NCBI GenBank assembly: GCA_964023205.1
Contig: OZ026847.1
Location: 4,276,819 to 4,340,818, forward strand
DNA from: Lutraria lutraria
Lineage: Eukaryota; Mollusca; Bivalvia; Venerida; Mactridae
DNA length: 64,000 bases
Reading direction: 5' to 3'
Positions 14,301 to 25,791 of this stretch are shown in pieces. The notes under the pieces were generated by a model. It was not told where the DNA came from. It did no database searches and was given only the letters and a program-made list of their open reading frames with translations. Each line of letters starts with the position of its first letter. Within the stretch, counting starts at the first letter, position 1. A program made the position numbers and the translations under genes.

Positions 14301-16780
14301 TAAACTGAATCCAAATTAACATATGAACATAATACCATTTGCTACATCCTCGCAAAGTTCACGGTTTATGGGAATAGTTCTAACTCAATTTGATCTTATC
14401 CGTAGCATTTTTTCAATTATTAAAGCATTTAAAGTTTACATTTTTCGCGTTTTTCTGCGAAGTTTTCTAGAAATTACCTTACCTTACATCATACACATGA
14501 AAAGGGTATTACAAGACAGTTGTAATAAAAACGTAACAGACACCGCCTTCACCTGAAATTGTGAGCTTCAATTTAAGACTAAAATAACACGTTCTTCATA
14601 CAGTTAAGATTCTATATGTAAGGAAATTGATTGTGAGTTTCGCCCTCAATTCCCTCAGTACATTTTGTACGCCCTTCACATGTATGTACTGGTGTTCATC
14701 TAATGATCTGATTGTGACCCATTTCACCCTCAGTAAATTTTGTACGCCCCTCATATTTATATTCTGGTGTTCATCTAATGATCTGATTGTCACCCATTTC
14801 ACCCTCGGTTAATTTTAGTACACCCCTCACATTTATGTTCATGTATTCATTTAAAAATCTGACTGTCCTCGTTTGATTTACAGACAAAAGGTTGAGAATC
14901 GAAAAACCAAAGTACGGTCATATTACTTAGATATGAAACATCTAGCCAATTATTGGGGCTGCGATAATGACCCAAGAAGGTAAATAATATTTATTTGTAT
15001 TGTTTTATTGGTACAAATTATAGTTCATACAAAATATGACAATAGACAAATAATTAACTCTACATATAGGACATATTTGTGTAAAACGAATAAAATAAGC
15101 AGGTTCCCTGAAGACTGAATATTCCGACATCATGAGCATGATTAATAATTTCTCATTAAAATATCTTGTGTTTATTTCAATTCCAAGTCAGATGAGTACA
15201 TAATTATACTTCTGATTGTTCCCTTTAGATATCACCACACGGGGCTTATCAGCAGTGTGTATGCTTTACGTGAAGGTTTCGCAAGACTAGCCGAGGAGGT
15301 AAAATAACATTAAATTATACAGTTTTAGCTATTTTTTTCATGCTGTTTTAATATATTAAAATATTTTAAAAGAAGACTTTAAAACCATTGTAAATATTAC
15401 GATGCCGTTATTATTACAGGGTCTAGAACAAAGTTGGGCAATTCATGCTAAATGTGTTCAACAGTTACATGAAGGGATTGAAAATCTTGGTTTAGAGTTA
15501 TTTGTTAAAGATAAGGTGAGTAACTATTACAATTAGATACAAAGATTCATGTACCCGGTCTACTGGGCCACACTTGCGGTGGAATCAAAATTAATTTTTG
15601 GGACGAAGCTTGTCAGGACGAATACTAACGACTGGTTTCGTATTTAGACACAAAGCTCATTTAAAAACATGGACCGTCACATTTTCTTTCAAGATTTAGA
15701 GTTTATTGTGGGATACACAATATCCGCTGTATAGTTATGTTGTGTTTCACAAGTAAAGAAATTCAGTATGTCCAAAATACAGTATATAGTGAATTTTGAG
15801 TTTTTTTTACATCACTGATTTTATTATATTTTATGTATACAATTATTGAATAAATAATACAAAAATGAAATTAAGATACAATACTTAAGTAATGAATAGA
15901 TATCGTGACAAGAGTAGCCATCTTCAGGTGAATGAAAATACTTACAGAGTACTAGTACAGTCAAACATGTGTAAGCGACCATCTCAGAATAAAGGCCGTC
16001 CTGCGAACAAATGACATTCTTTTAAATACCGTCATTGATTTTTTAGAACAAATTGACTCCTGTGTAACGACAGCCTGCCAATAAAGGCCACATAATTTCT
16101 TTCCCAAGGATGGCCTTTGTTCACAGTTTGACTATATATATATGTATATATTACTTATATTTACAGACGGCGAGATTACCATGTGTAACAGGGATTGTCG
16201 TTCCTGGTGACGTCAACTGGAAGGATGTCTCAGATTATGCAATGAAGAAGTAATTTGTTTGTCATTGTTAATAGTGCTGCAAAGATCGCTATGAACTGTA
16301 TCGTACATATAAACATGCATTTTCCGTCGTTTGTTATTAGTATAACATGATTGGCTTTAGTTAAAATTATGAAGACAACAAGCAAAAAATAGAAGGAAAA
16401 AACAATCATTAGTTATGTTGTCATTGTGTCATTCATGTATAATTTTGCTATGTTTTTTGTTTTTCGTGTTATTGTGTTATTTCTCTTATTTTTGCTATTT
16501 GTGTTGTTTTGTTATTTTTTATTATTTGTGAGAATTTTTATTTTTGTTATTTTATTATTGCGTTAGTATATTTTTGCTTCAAGTTTATGTTATTTTGTTA
16601 TTTTTATTATTTATGTTATTTTGTTATTTCAGTTATCGTGTAGAGATAGCAGGAGGACTTGGTGAACAAGCAGGGAAGATTTGGAGGATCGGACTTATGG
16701 GACATAACTGTACAGAGAGTAATGTGTCCTTAGTGTTGAGAGCCCTAGAAGAGGCCCTTAAACAAACAAGGTCAAAATAA
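8386..16780 (+). CDS. AGXT: Serine--pyruvate / alanine--glyoxylate aminotransferase, 12 exons
   Basis: PLP-dependent class V aminotransferase that converts glyoxylate plus alanine (or serine) to glycine plus pyruvate (or hydroxypyruvate). Exons: 8386-8697, 11602-11680, 12207-12320, 12799-12863, 13239-13339, 13773-13843, 14215-14299, 14884-14979, 15229-15298, 15420-15515, 16167-16249, 16633-16780. All junctions are GT-AG with consistent phases, giving 439 residues. Visible landmarks: GPGPSN near residue 77, the cofactor-binding SGSGH (128-132), NGLWGE, VDSVA with Asp232, and the Schiff-base lysine Lys258 in [11 protein letters not shown]. The order and spacing match the animal enzyme throughout, with an extra N-terminal part of about 49 residues. 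That extension is basic and hydroxylated ([18 protein letters not shown]), as expected for a mitochondrial presequence. Met50 (8533) could start a shorter form. The C-terminus is RSK-stop, not a peroxisomal SKL. Introns hold SINE and MITE insertions. Identity is secure; exon ends were read by eye. Confidence 0.95.
8728..8825 (-). mobile_element. SINE-like fragment in AGXT intron 1
   Basis: Begins 30 bp after exon 1 with GGGTTTACGACGTTTTTCAACA and contains CCGGTTCACTTAACCAG and CTGGACTTTATTCTAATCAG, then ACTAACTTA. The same ordered blocks recur at 57062-57125 and 62298-62400, and in weaker form at 23465-23560 and 39305-39400. This is the body of a tRNA-headed SINE whose head is missing here. 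The strand is inferred from better-preserved copies. Confidence 0.55.
8824..9285 (+). repeat. Direct repeat, copy 1, AGXT intron 1
   Basis: Blocks CAGCTTCATATAGGCACTG, then ACGCAATAAAAATGAA, AGAATGGACTATCAGAGTACC, a TATAGCACACCG block, and ACCCCCTTAGAAAG...GCCTACACAT occur in the same order in a second copy at 10178-10560. This is an old interspersed element present twice in one intron. Confidence 0.6.
10178..10560 (+). repeat. Direct repeat, copy 2, AGXT intron 1
   Basis: Second copy of the 8824-9285 repeat, with shared blocks in the same order and orientation. It has an extra segment around 10325-10400 that copy 1 lacks. It is followed at 10641-10683 by a separate short motif with GGTGAGCGATATAGGGCC and TTGGCCCTCTTG, a palindromic-ended sequence I associate with mollusc repeats. 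Confidence 0.55.
11705..11880 (+). repeat. TTGTTGCTC-rich dispersed repeat
   Basis: Starts near ACAGTGCAGCC and carries GGAGTGGCAAAATTATGTTG, TTGAGAGGTTGTTGCTCTGG, a GAAGGGAGG block and GGAGAGGTTGTACTCTAT. Related copies lie at about 37135-37300, 43565-43745, 47470-47600, 48020-48210 and, as a short palindrome, 54831-54913. Imperfect terminal inversion (ACAG...AACCTCTCC against GGAGAGGTTGTACTGT) suggests a MITE. Confidence 0.5.
12480..12580 (-). mobile_element. tRNA-like head of a SINE, AGXT intron 3
   Basis: Read on the minus strand it begins GGGGCCACCGCCGTGGTCGAGTGG (12557-12580), an A-box-like TGGTCGAGTGG. A B-box-like GAGTTCGAGTACC follows about 50 bp later. There is no cloverleaf closure, so this is a SINE head rather than a tRNA gene. 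Confidence 0.5.
15958..16134. mobile_element. Tc1/mariner-like MITE, AGXT intron 10
   Basis: Flanked by TA dinucleotides. The left end is CAGTCAAACATGTG and the right end CACAGTTTGACTA, an inverted pair. The interior has ATAAAGGCC blocks shared with copies at 42860-43045, 53495-53660 and 63717-63874. TA flanks plus CAGT ends fit Tc1/mariner-type mobilisation. Confidence 0.55.
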
Positions 16781-17213
16781 GGGGCCACTTCTGTAGTACG
16801 TGTATGTTTGTCGTGGTGGTCTTGATTTTTATCATCGTGAAGCAGTCACCATAGAAACTGGCTGATAACATTAAAAGAGAATCTAGCCATGAAAGAGATG
16901 ATTCAAAGAAAGTATTGTAAAACTTGTGCAATAGCAAAACGTGATTGAACATAGATAAGGAAGGTCGAAACAAGATAGTGATACAACAGACATTTAAATA
17001 CTAGTAAATGTATTCTAGAAAATGTATTGACATCATATGTTTCATTGCGAAACATGTACATGTTGTATTTGCATGCATTCTGATTGCGTCGATTTGTTAT
17101 ATGATATGTCGATATTTATTTTGATTCAGGGTAGACCACTCATTCAATCATAGTTATGTTTAAATTAGAGTTATCTAGCTTTGTAGTGCTATTTTGTGAA
17201 CATATTTTGTGTA

Positions 17214-17219
17214 AATAAA
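17214..17219 (+). terminator. Probable AGXT polyadenylation signal
   Basis: AATAAA lies 434 bp after the AGXT stop codon, with a second AATAAA at 17242-17247. Either would give a 3' UTR of ordinary length. The cleavage site cannot be read from sequence alone. Confidence 0.45.
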
Positions 17220-17344
17220 ACCATTGTTACGATGAAATTTGAATAAATGATAGTAATCAGCGTTGTGAATACTTATAATATAATATTTTATCAGCTGTAT
17301 ACCATGCAGAAGTCAGTTAAGTGTACAGTTTTCCTAGATCCGCC

Positions 17345-17445
17345 TGAATGACCAGTGGCGGGGGGACGAAATACACTTGACGTTTTCGGCGTAATTGTCA
17401 CACAGAACATGATGCGTCCAATGCTCGAACTCGAGAACTCAAGGT
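17345..17445 (-). mobile_element. SINE fragment
   Basis: Contains GCGGGGGGACGAAATACACTT and CCAATGCTCGAACTCGAGAAC. On the minus strand the latter gives a B-box-like TCTCGAGTTCGAGCATTGG. It resembles the head-proximal part of the SINE family seen elsewhere in the window. Confidence 0.4.
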
Positions 17446-17954
17446 TAGTATGTTAATGGTCAAGGTCACCCGGAGGGGGCATATGTTGTTTGAAATATGT
17501 TTGAATAGTAGTGGAGGCAAGTTACTTACATTCATTGTGTACTTGACTCAACTCCCAACCGTTGGAACGAAAGTGTTTTAACAATTTAAACTTACATCAT
17601 AAATTACTAGCGACTTACAAAGTTTAATCTAGAAGTATTCATTATTCAGTAACATTAGATTCGAACTTACCTAACGCTTTAGATATGTTTTCACTTAATA
17701 AGATAAAAATGTGTTGAGCTCATTAATTACACCATTCAGCACGCCTCAACACGATAGTAACTGCCTGGCACATAAAATCCGCCCATCACACAATGGAGGG
17801 TTATTGACAAACTCTTAGGCGTTGTGAAGTTAATATAATTTCGTGTAAATTATCATCGCATAAATAATTAGATTACATTACCAATTTCTAATCTCGTTTA
17901 AGTGGCACGTAAACTCAATTTCAAAATCATCACCTGTCAATGGAATAATCTCGC

Positions 17955-18185
17955 GCCCGATGATTTTTGTGGGAACACACATGGCGGGTGGGTTGGCAGG
18001 CGGGCGGCGTCCACAACAGTGTCCGCTCTCTAATTCAAACAGTTTTATTCGGATCCTCATCAAACTCAATGGAAATGTTTATGGCCATGAGATCTCGGTC
18101 AGCTCAATCGGCCCAGGCACTTCTGAGTTATGCCCCTTGTCGCCATGAAAATGTTTGCCGGGCGTATTTTGTGACCTGACACTCT
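17955..18185. repeat. Dispersed GC-rich repeat
   Basis: A locally GC-rich block with ACACATGGCGGGTGGGTTGG and GGCGGGCGGCGTCCACAAC, continuing to about 18185. The core recurs near 645-675. Short open frames here belong to the repeat and are not taken as genes. Confidence 0.45.
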
Positions 18186-18189
18186 TGTT

Positions 18190-20430
18190 CTTAATGAAAA
18201 TGAGCATTATAATGTCATAACCTTGGCAGAAACACACTGTACATATAAGTACCCTTGATATATAGAAACATTATGGCTTACATAGTCGGAAGTGCTCAGG
18301 CATGTTGGTCGAAACGCGCATTGAACTCGTGCGAATTACTTTATGGCAATTTGGAGTTAATTATCATTATGAAATATCACAGCCCTCAACCACTGAATCA
18401 CTCATAATGTAATTATCAGTTAATGTCGGAATGCAATTACGTATAGGAAAGCATAAGTAAATGTCCAGATTGCGCTGGTTAGATCAGGTCAGTGTCTTAC
18501 ATAAAATACTAACGAAGAAGCAAGCGTAAAACTCCAATACAAGACAATATATGCAATGGGAACCATTTGGAATGATCAGTTACTAGAGATTATTGGTCCG
18601 AACCCCGGTCGCGTCATTCATACCAAACCTCTTCTTGCGGAATTCAGTCTCAGACTTCCGGATACGCATAACAATAAATAGGTTTTAGGACTGGTGTTAT
18701 AAATAAAAAGTGTAAACATGTCTATTGTTGGCGGTATGGTGATAAACCTTAACTACACAGTGTTTGTTACAATTAAGAAGGTTGAAATACTAGTAAATCA
18801 GCGTTGTTTCTTTTACATTACTATGCTTAAATCAGTCAATATTTAGCTATTTTTGTTTAAAGTTAAATTTCTAAAATGGTATTGAGCTTACAATAATAGT
18901 ATTTAAACTTTATATCTATACATATACATAGGTATAATTCAAATTCTATACTGCAAATACTTCAAATAATAAGTTTCGTTTTTTTGTGCTAGTAACGACT
19001 GATATACTTCCCCAAACCGTACCTTTATAACCTACTGAAAATATTTTTCTCACTTTTTCTCACCGTCATGTACATTGTTTGTATGCTGTTTATCTGTATA
19101 CCATTGTATCATTTATATGATTATGGTTAGAATAAAGTAAAGTTAAAGTTGAAGTAATGCCTGTATTTCCTTAAACTAAATAAACATAAAACAAAACAAT
19201 AACAAATCCAACTTCTTTATAAGAAACCATTATTTTCCATTTACAAATGTATATTATACTAACTACCGTATATTACAGGTTGGCTAAATTTGGCACATCG
19301 TTGTAAACATCACACACAACATATTTATAAACAAATCAGTACAAGGCGGTTTTTGTCTGTTGAACAGCATTACATTATACGAACTACTACATGTATGTAT
19401 ACTTAAGGAGTCACCGTAGTTTTGAAGGAGGCACATCGGATCCATGGACCTTCAGTATCTGTAGATGATGATTTACAATAAAAACAATCCATATTATACT
19501 CCAAACACATCGTACAGACCAAGACAATATACGCAAATATTTCTATATCACGCATTTCCAGTTAGTGTCAAACATTTCCAACAAACAAATTCAATCCACA
19601 TGAAAATTAACCAATCTTAAAAACATCGAATAGAAGATGGAATTTCTTTTTCAAACAAGTGCGGTAAAGTTCTAGAATATTAAAACAAGAAATGTCTTTA
19701 AAAAGACAGTCGCGAAGTGTATGCATGATTTTTATTTAATTCCTTAATTGCCATTATAGTACCTTGTGAACACCACTTATCACATGGCAGCCCAATAAGT
19801 TCACGCATCAAAATGTTGATTTAAGGTCAGCTAAATAAATTAAGCATTTACTCATATCTTCTGTATATTAATTCAATTAAATGTAAAATGTTTGTCAAGA
19901 ACGGTTTATAACTTTATTTCGACCGCATAAGAATACATTTTCGTACATTTTTACTTTACAAATTTTACAACCACAAGAAGTACACATTAAACAATGCAGA
20001 CTCGCTATTAGTTGGCGCGGTCTTAATTTGTCTACGCTTGTAGATTTCACCCAATGGAGGGAAGAGTTTCCTCTGAATCATCCAATAGAACGAGGATTTT
20101 TTCTGAATAATTAATACGTCATGTCAAGAATTATAGGTCGAAAGTGAGCTTAGACACATTCGCGAAAAAACAGCAGCATTTGGTAACACGGTAACAAGAG
20201 TTGAAGATTTTGTAAGTGAGAACATAAATAAAACCATACATTTATGATTCTGAATGAAACTGCTGTTCATAGTTATTATGATAAACATCGAATTAATGTA
20301 TCTGCCCTTTTTTGTAAATAAGTAATTCACTTAATTGTATCTTTATCATCGAAATTTTATAATACATCTAGTCTAGATTCTTCATCAAAGTCTCTTGGAG
20401 CAGTTTGAATTACTCGATCAGTATCCCCGT
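18190..20430. other. Intergenic DNA, no gene seen
   Basis: AT-rich with scattered simple sequence and no supported coding, RNA or mobile-element boundary. It separates the 3' ends of AGXT (+) and the single-exon gene on the minus strand. Confidence 0.5.
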
Positions 20431-20438
20431 ATTTAATG

Positions 20439-21632
20439 TCATTTATTAATCATTTCTCTGGCAAGATTTTGAAGATGGTATGTTCTCTCTCTTTGAAGCT
20501 GAAACTGCTCCATAGATGTTGACTTTCCTGGGATTCTTGAGGCCTTTCCGACATGCGCCGAAGACGCGTGACGTTGTTGTACCCGAAAAGCTTCGTCCAG
20601 AGCCGCTCCTTTCTCTCTAGGCAATGCCAATGTGCCACGCTCCTTGAAGGCCGAGAAGTGGACTGGGGCCTGACCGTGTGAATCTGATAGCCTTTTTCGG
20701 TCCTCTAGTCGTATTTGGTATATATTCGATGTCAATAACTTTGGCTGGACTGGGTACGAGTCACGTTTATAAAGAGTTCGATCACCTACCAGTGGTTTGT
20801 AGAACTGTGAGTTTATATTCACACGATATGGTTTCTCATCCGAGTTTGTCAGTGAGGTATCAGCTTTTTCACCTATGTTCAACTTTTCAGCAATTTTCTC
20901 AGAATACTCCGGAGGCAAATAACCACTGTAGTAATTAACCCCACACATGGGTTCCCTTACGTCCATCACTCTTGGCTTGCTTGTTTTAGATGGTACGGCC
21001 ACCTTTAAACTACTCGTGTCAGTCATTTCTAATGGATCTAAGATCTTTACCCGTTTTTCAGCCTTGGAGCTAGCAGCCCTAGAACGGTCTCGTGATACAA
21101 TTTCAGACCTTAACGACGATGCTGCTCTTGACAATACCGGCGAGTCCTTTTGCGACAACTCTATGACACTTTCCGTATTACTGTTTGAGAATTGTCCTCC
21201 AGCCGCGGGTTTTAAGCTACAACAATCCGAATTTTCAGAATCATTCCAACGCGGATCTTTAAAGTCAGTCTTAGTTATAGATATCCATGGTGACAGATAT
21301 TGTAGGTTGGTGGTCGACGTAGCGTCAGGTGCACGGAATTTCAGCGGTATTAAATTGTCCTTCCGCTTCAATGGTTTGTAATTGAAGATGGCGCTCTTTG
21401 CAGTTTCCGAAACCCGCGATTTTCTTTTACTCAATATGGATGGCGTGAATTTGACGCGGACTGGAGAGTGTGTTCGCGCCATAAAAGGCAAAATCTCTTC
21501 CTCTTCTCTGTCGTCTCTCTTGTCGACTGATTCTTGTAACTTCGGATACGGTGTAAAAGGTTTGGTTACACGCGGTCCCAGGCGGTCGCGGAATGAACTC
21601 ACAGGGGCCGTTATCTCAACTTCGGAGGCCAT
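20439..21632 (-). CDS. Unrecognised 397-residue protein, single exon
   Basis: An uninterrupted 1194-bp frame starts at ATG 21632 (MASEVEITAPVSSFRDRLGP) and ends with a TGA at 20439-20441. This length is far beyond chance in AT-rich DNA, and the composition is that of a real protein. It is basic and hydrophilic, rich in Ser, Lys, Arg and Pro, with no signal peptide or membrane segment. It has a low-complexity Ser/Arg/Lys stretch around residues 165-195, a Tyr/Pro block VNYYSGYLPPEY near 230, and a C-terminal region likely to be helical. I do not recognise a domain. The Pro/Tyr-rich, disordered style recalls small cilium- or microtubule-associated proteins, which is only an impression. It has no introns, unlike its neighbours, so it may be a retrocopy or simply an intronless gene. 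An AATAAA overlaps the last codons and stop. Confidence 0.75.
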   Translation of the reverse strand: MASEVEITAPVSSFRDRLGPRVTKPFTPYPKLQESVDKRDDREEEEILPFMARTHSPVRVKFTPSILSKRKSRVSETAKSAIFNYKPLKRKDNLIPLKFRAPDATSTTNLQYLSPWISITKTDFKDPRWNDSENSDCCSLKPAAGGQFSNSNTESVIELSQKDSPVLSRAASSLRSEIVSRDRSRAASSKAEKRVKILDPLEMTDTSSLKVAVPSKTSKPRVMDVREPMCGVNYYSGYLPPEYSEKIAEKLNIGEKADTSLTNSDEKPYRVNINSQFYKPLVGDRTLYKRDSYPVQPKLLTSNIYQIRLEDRKRLSDSHGQAPVHFSAFKERGTLALPREKGAALDEAFRVQQRHASSAHVGKASRIPGKSTSMEQFQLQRERTYHLQNLAREMINK

Positions 21633-21699
21633 GGGTCACAATATATCCGTCAATGCGTTGTTAAAACTGTTTCACCGGTGTATACGCTAATCTTTAAAC

Positions 21700-23455
21700 A
21701 CTAGTAATCAATTACGTGCGTTTATTCACAGTATTACCCGTCAATTTCTACTTTTTCATTGCACTTGTCAACAAAGTGAAAATTAAACAAACACAGTATT
21801 CGTTAAAGTGACCTTACACCGTCTATACTTAAGAAAATGTTGCTCGCTTTATTTGAATTTCAAAGATTAGTACATACTGATTTTATCAATATGATTGTAT
21901 GTTTTATACACGCACACACAGAGAGAAAAACTGTTTAAAGTATTATAATTAAGTTGTAGTCTCCAATTCCTACTAGAAATTCTCGAAATTCAATTGACAT
22001 CTGATTTTAAAGCGTTGCGATTTGAATTCCGATAAAACTAACAAGAACTCACAATTACAACTATCTTTGTTCGCTATCCTGTAAGCCCAAGTGTGTCTTA
22101 ACGTAATGAGCAGGTGTCAAATGTTGAACTTTCTAATTATATATTTATCGTATTAAAATGCACTATGTCAGTAATATACATTGATTAGTACCTATTTATG
22201 TAATCTTAAATCAGTTCAATATCATTCTGTATTAAACTTGCCTTTTGAACGACTAGTATATTAACTTATAATACCTGATATAATCATTAGGGTCTTTGAA
22301 AAGTTATATCAAGACGTCTAGCGAATGTCATGAGTTGTCTAGTTGACGGGCTAGGAATTAAAGCAATCGTCCCAACAAATCAAGAAAAAATAACTTATTC
22401 TGATAAAATGTGAAATTTACGATATTTGATAGTGTGGTGAAGTTTTGTATTGACGTGCTAACTTAAGAGCCAAAATTCTAGGCTGTACGTGGCTTATTTT
22501 AGATTTACACAATTGGGGGAGGGGATCAGTAATAAAATATTGTGGGGCTAAGTCCCCCACCCCGATTCATACGGCCTCATTACGTAAGTTTTTTTTTCAT
22601 TTTCACAAGCAGTTTTATAATTATAAAGACCATCTTCGTGTGTTACAAAAGTATATTTAATCAGAATAAAAGTTGAGCTGACAAAATACAAAATGACTAA
22701 CTTATTTTAAGGTAGAGTATTAAAAATGTATATATATATATAGTTGCTGCGCAAAATATTCTCTAAATCAAATGAATATACATTAAACGCGTTAATAGAG
22801 GGTACTTCCAAAAGTAAGGACACTGCGGGCAACATTATAAATAGTCACTATTTATTTATCTTTTGTTAAACGGCCCATTCGACAGCTATGGTAATTTCCT
22901 AGCTGCCCCAGAGAGAAGATAAAGGTAAATGGCCCAAATGGGCATTTATATTTCATGTACAGTGTACCAACATTATACGGGTTTAATCCAAAATATTGTT
23001 GTAGCAAATTTACGATCATGTCGCTTTAATCCAAATCTTATTGTTTAAATGTTGAAAGAGAAAACAAAACGTATAATCGCAACAAGCTACCCGCGTTTTG
23101 AATAACCACCGCATGCTTCTATACCAGACTTTAATATATTTGTATCAGGGGTCATATTTCATAGTATAAGCAATGTATACGTATGTATTTAACATAATAA
23201 TATATAAAAAATACAAAATATGTTCTGATTTATATTCGATAGATTGGTTTACAGATTATGAGACGTGATAATAAAAAGTATACGAAAAATGTGATTTATT
23301 CATTCAAACACTGGCTGTGTATGAAAAGAATTCAATAGTTTTTGTTGTTCATTTCACTAAACAAGTATAATACAATTGCAAAACAGCTATCCATTACAAA
23401 ATAGAATCGTCACACGATCATAACTAATTAGCCATAGCCATGGATCTGGGCCACA
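21700..23455. other. Intergenic DNA, no gene seen
   Basis: Presumed upstream region of the single-exon gene. It contains a short (TA)n run near 22730-22742 and no recognisable gene. No promoter element is convincing. Confidence 0.45.
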
Positions 23456-23464
23456 AGATTTTTT

Positions 23465-23735
23465 ATTATATTTCATATTTTTACACCGGTTTTCAATAAT
23501 ACCTAACCACTGTTTTTGAATTCTGTACCCGTACTAATTAACCCTGTTCTCCACAAGCAACTGTCAGATTCTCCTCGTGAATAACTAGCATTGGTGAACG
23601 AATGCCCTTAGACTTTGGCTACAAGGTACGTATGTGATCGTCACAGTAAACACGTGTCTCAGTATGGTTCGAATCCATGGTTCAAATGTTTGTAGACGTC
23701 GACATAACGCTCTAACGAATGAGTCAAGTAGACAG
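23465..23735 (-). mobile_element. tRNA-headed SINE copy
   Basis: Contains ACCTAACCACTG, CTGTACCCGTACTAATTAACC and TTCTCCACAAGCAACTGTC in the SINE body order, and GGTTCGAATCC near 23669. The last reads GGATTCGAACC on the minus strand as a B-box-like element. The A-box region is weak. Confidence 0.45.
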
Positions 23736-23899
23736 GCTCCAAAAGTCTTGGTTAAATCACATAACTACTTATTGTAAAGCATGCTAATGTGGACTATGAC
23801 ATACTGTAAATCCTCATTTGGGGACCATCTCATTGTTAATTAAAAAGGACCACTATGGACGGATGGCCATATCGTGTCTGGTCGTTTTCTAATGTAAAT

Positions 23900-24115
23900 A
23901 CCCGCCTCCTTGGTTAAGGTAGCTTACTTCAAATCACTGACAGATGGTCGTGGGTCTGAACCCCGCTACCGACCATTTCTCCTCGTGTGAGAAAGTAAAC
24001 AGTTGCTTACGGAGGATGGGAGTCTAGTACTGGTTCTTCCCATTAAAGATGGTTGTGAACTGTCTGCCTCATATTACTCTTACTGTTGATAAGGGGCGTA
24101 AAACTCAAATAAGTA
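23900..24115 (+). mobile_element. tRNA-headed SINE copy, plus orientation
   Basis: The head has GCCTCCTTGGTTAAGGTAGC and a B-box-like GGTCTGAACCCC. The body has GTTGCTTACGGAGGATGGGAG, TACTGGTTCTTCCC and GGGGCGTAAAACTCAAATAA, ending in an A-rich tail. The same blocks occur inverted at 39290-39540 and 47040-47280. Confidence 0.65.
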
Positions 24116-24501
24116 AATACTCTTTAATTATTTGTTCAATTATTTAAAGTCCGTTTATAAGGTCTTATAGATGGTTGTAATATCAAGACCTCACTGTGTA
24201 TACAAATGGTAGCAAATCACAATCGGACATTTCTTTTTATATAAAAAATATCTGAGCGATTTACGTTGGATAAATAAGACTTCTGCAGAAATGAGGAGTA
24301 ATTAAATTGGATCTTGTGTGTTTAAAGAGATTAGGCTGCGTTGGATCATGGTTTATTTTCAGAATCTGACAGTCACTATAAGCAAAGACCTATATATACA
24401 TGTATGTGCTATAATGATTAGACAATTAGCCTATATCATGTACGAATACATGTCTTTTAACGGACAATTCGACATATTTGGCCATTTCAGGGCCGTCCCA
24501 T

Positions 24502-24502
<1 letters not shown>

Positions 24503-24541
<39 letters not shown>
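24503..24541. repeat. (GA)n microsatellite with G-run
   Basis: About 14 GA dinucleotides run directly into a block of roughly ten G bases. Both parts are prone to length variation. Confidence 0.9.
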
Positions 24542-24542
<1 letters not shown>

Positions 24543-24829
24543 ATACAGGAGAACCGACAGTTTATATCCATACTCTTGTTTTAGAATAATTTTCCTGGGT
24601 CTTTAAAGACGTTTGCTACAGTTCGCGGCTACATTTTTCTCATAGACATACATGTATAGACAAAATGAAAATTGATTGATAGAATTTTTAGTAGCATATG
24701 ATAACAGAAATATTTTAAGCGAAAAAACTGGGTGTCACAGATCTCTTTTTTGAGTTATCTGCCCTTGAATTTGGATTTTTTTTCTCTTAATTTAGGCCAT
24801 TTCATATAATTACAGTACTGGGGTCGGAC

Positions 24830-24960
24830 GTGGGTACTGGGACACATAAAAAGCGTCCCTGAAATATCGGAAGCCAGTGCCGAGATTCGAACCCACAACT
24901 TTTCATCTGATAGTCCAGTGCGTTACCACAAGACCATTGATCCACCCAGACAAGATTTCA
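24830..24960 (-). mobile_element. Second tRNA-headed SINE family, copy 1
   Basis: On the minus strand it begins GGGTGGATCAATGGTCTTGTGG, with A-box-like TGGTCTTGTGG and B-box-like GTGGGTTCGAATCTCGGC, then a body with ATATTTCAGGGACGC. A closely similar element lies at 58730-58866, which supports a SINE rather than a tRNA gene. Confidence 0.65.
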
Positions 24961-25311
24961 ACAGAATCAACAAATATGAACCAACTACGGTCACTGAATC
25001 CTTGAAGTGATCTTTGCATGTTTTTATTTTTTATAATCATTATCAGCATACGGTTTTCTGGTACCAATCTGGAGATGATAGAGTATATATAATATACTGG
25101 TACGACGAAAGTCAGTGGTTACTAAAAGGTTTTATTTCTTCAAGCTACTAAAGTACCGGTATAAGAATGTTGTGTATGTTGTTATAAGATATTTAGTGAC
25201 GTTAGTGATGAGTTTATACTATGTCTTGTTCTTTACCATCCACAACATATTGTTTAAGTTGTGGCCGAAATCAAGAAAAAAAGATTTTCTTGATTTAACA
25301 GACTTGATAGG

Positions 25312-25791
25312 TAGGGCTGAGTATCGATAAAAATTATCGATACGAATTTACGATATTTGTATCGATACAGAATGATCGATATTCGATATATCATTTGATG
25401 TTCTATATTGAAATAAAATCAGAAGTACTAAGAAACATTGACTGTACTGGCACAGGTACTTGTCACAAACTCAAATTTTGGCTGCATAGGCTACTTATAT
25501 ACCTAACAATAATGGAAGGTACCTAATGTTAATTCAACAGGCATGCCAAACACCCATGCTGAACTGCAATTAAAGCTATTTTCTTCTTGAGGTTGACAGC
25601 AGGTAGGTTTTATATATGTGTCACAACTTTTTATTTGACGAAAATTCACAAAATACGGCCCAAAACATGTTTTTAAAATCCTTTTTTGTTTTGATCGATA
25701 TTTGTTCGATATATTTACGTTTGATACGATATATCAACCGAACCCTATATACCGGTATTCGATACGATACGTGAACCGGTACTCAGCCCTA
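25312..25791. mobile_element. 480-bp hAT-like MITE with 8-bp target duplication
   Basis: The element begins TAGGGCTGAGTA and ends TACTCAGCCCTA, a perfect 12-bp terminal inverted repeat. It is flanked on both sides by TTGATAGG (25304-25311 and 25792-25799). The interior is rich in ATCGATA/CGATAT motifs and has no coding capacity. An 8-bp target duplication is the hAT signature, so it is probably mobilised by a hAT transposase encoded elsewhere. Confidence 0.85.

Noticed and set aside
20678..21690. Three plus-strand open frames of 86-144 codons
   Set aside because: They lie opposite the 397-codon minus-strand gene. Their composition follows from its codon use, and none is coherent alone.
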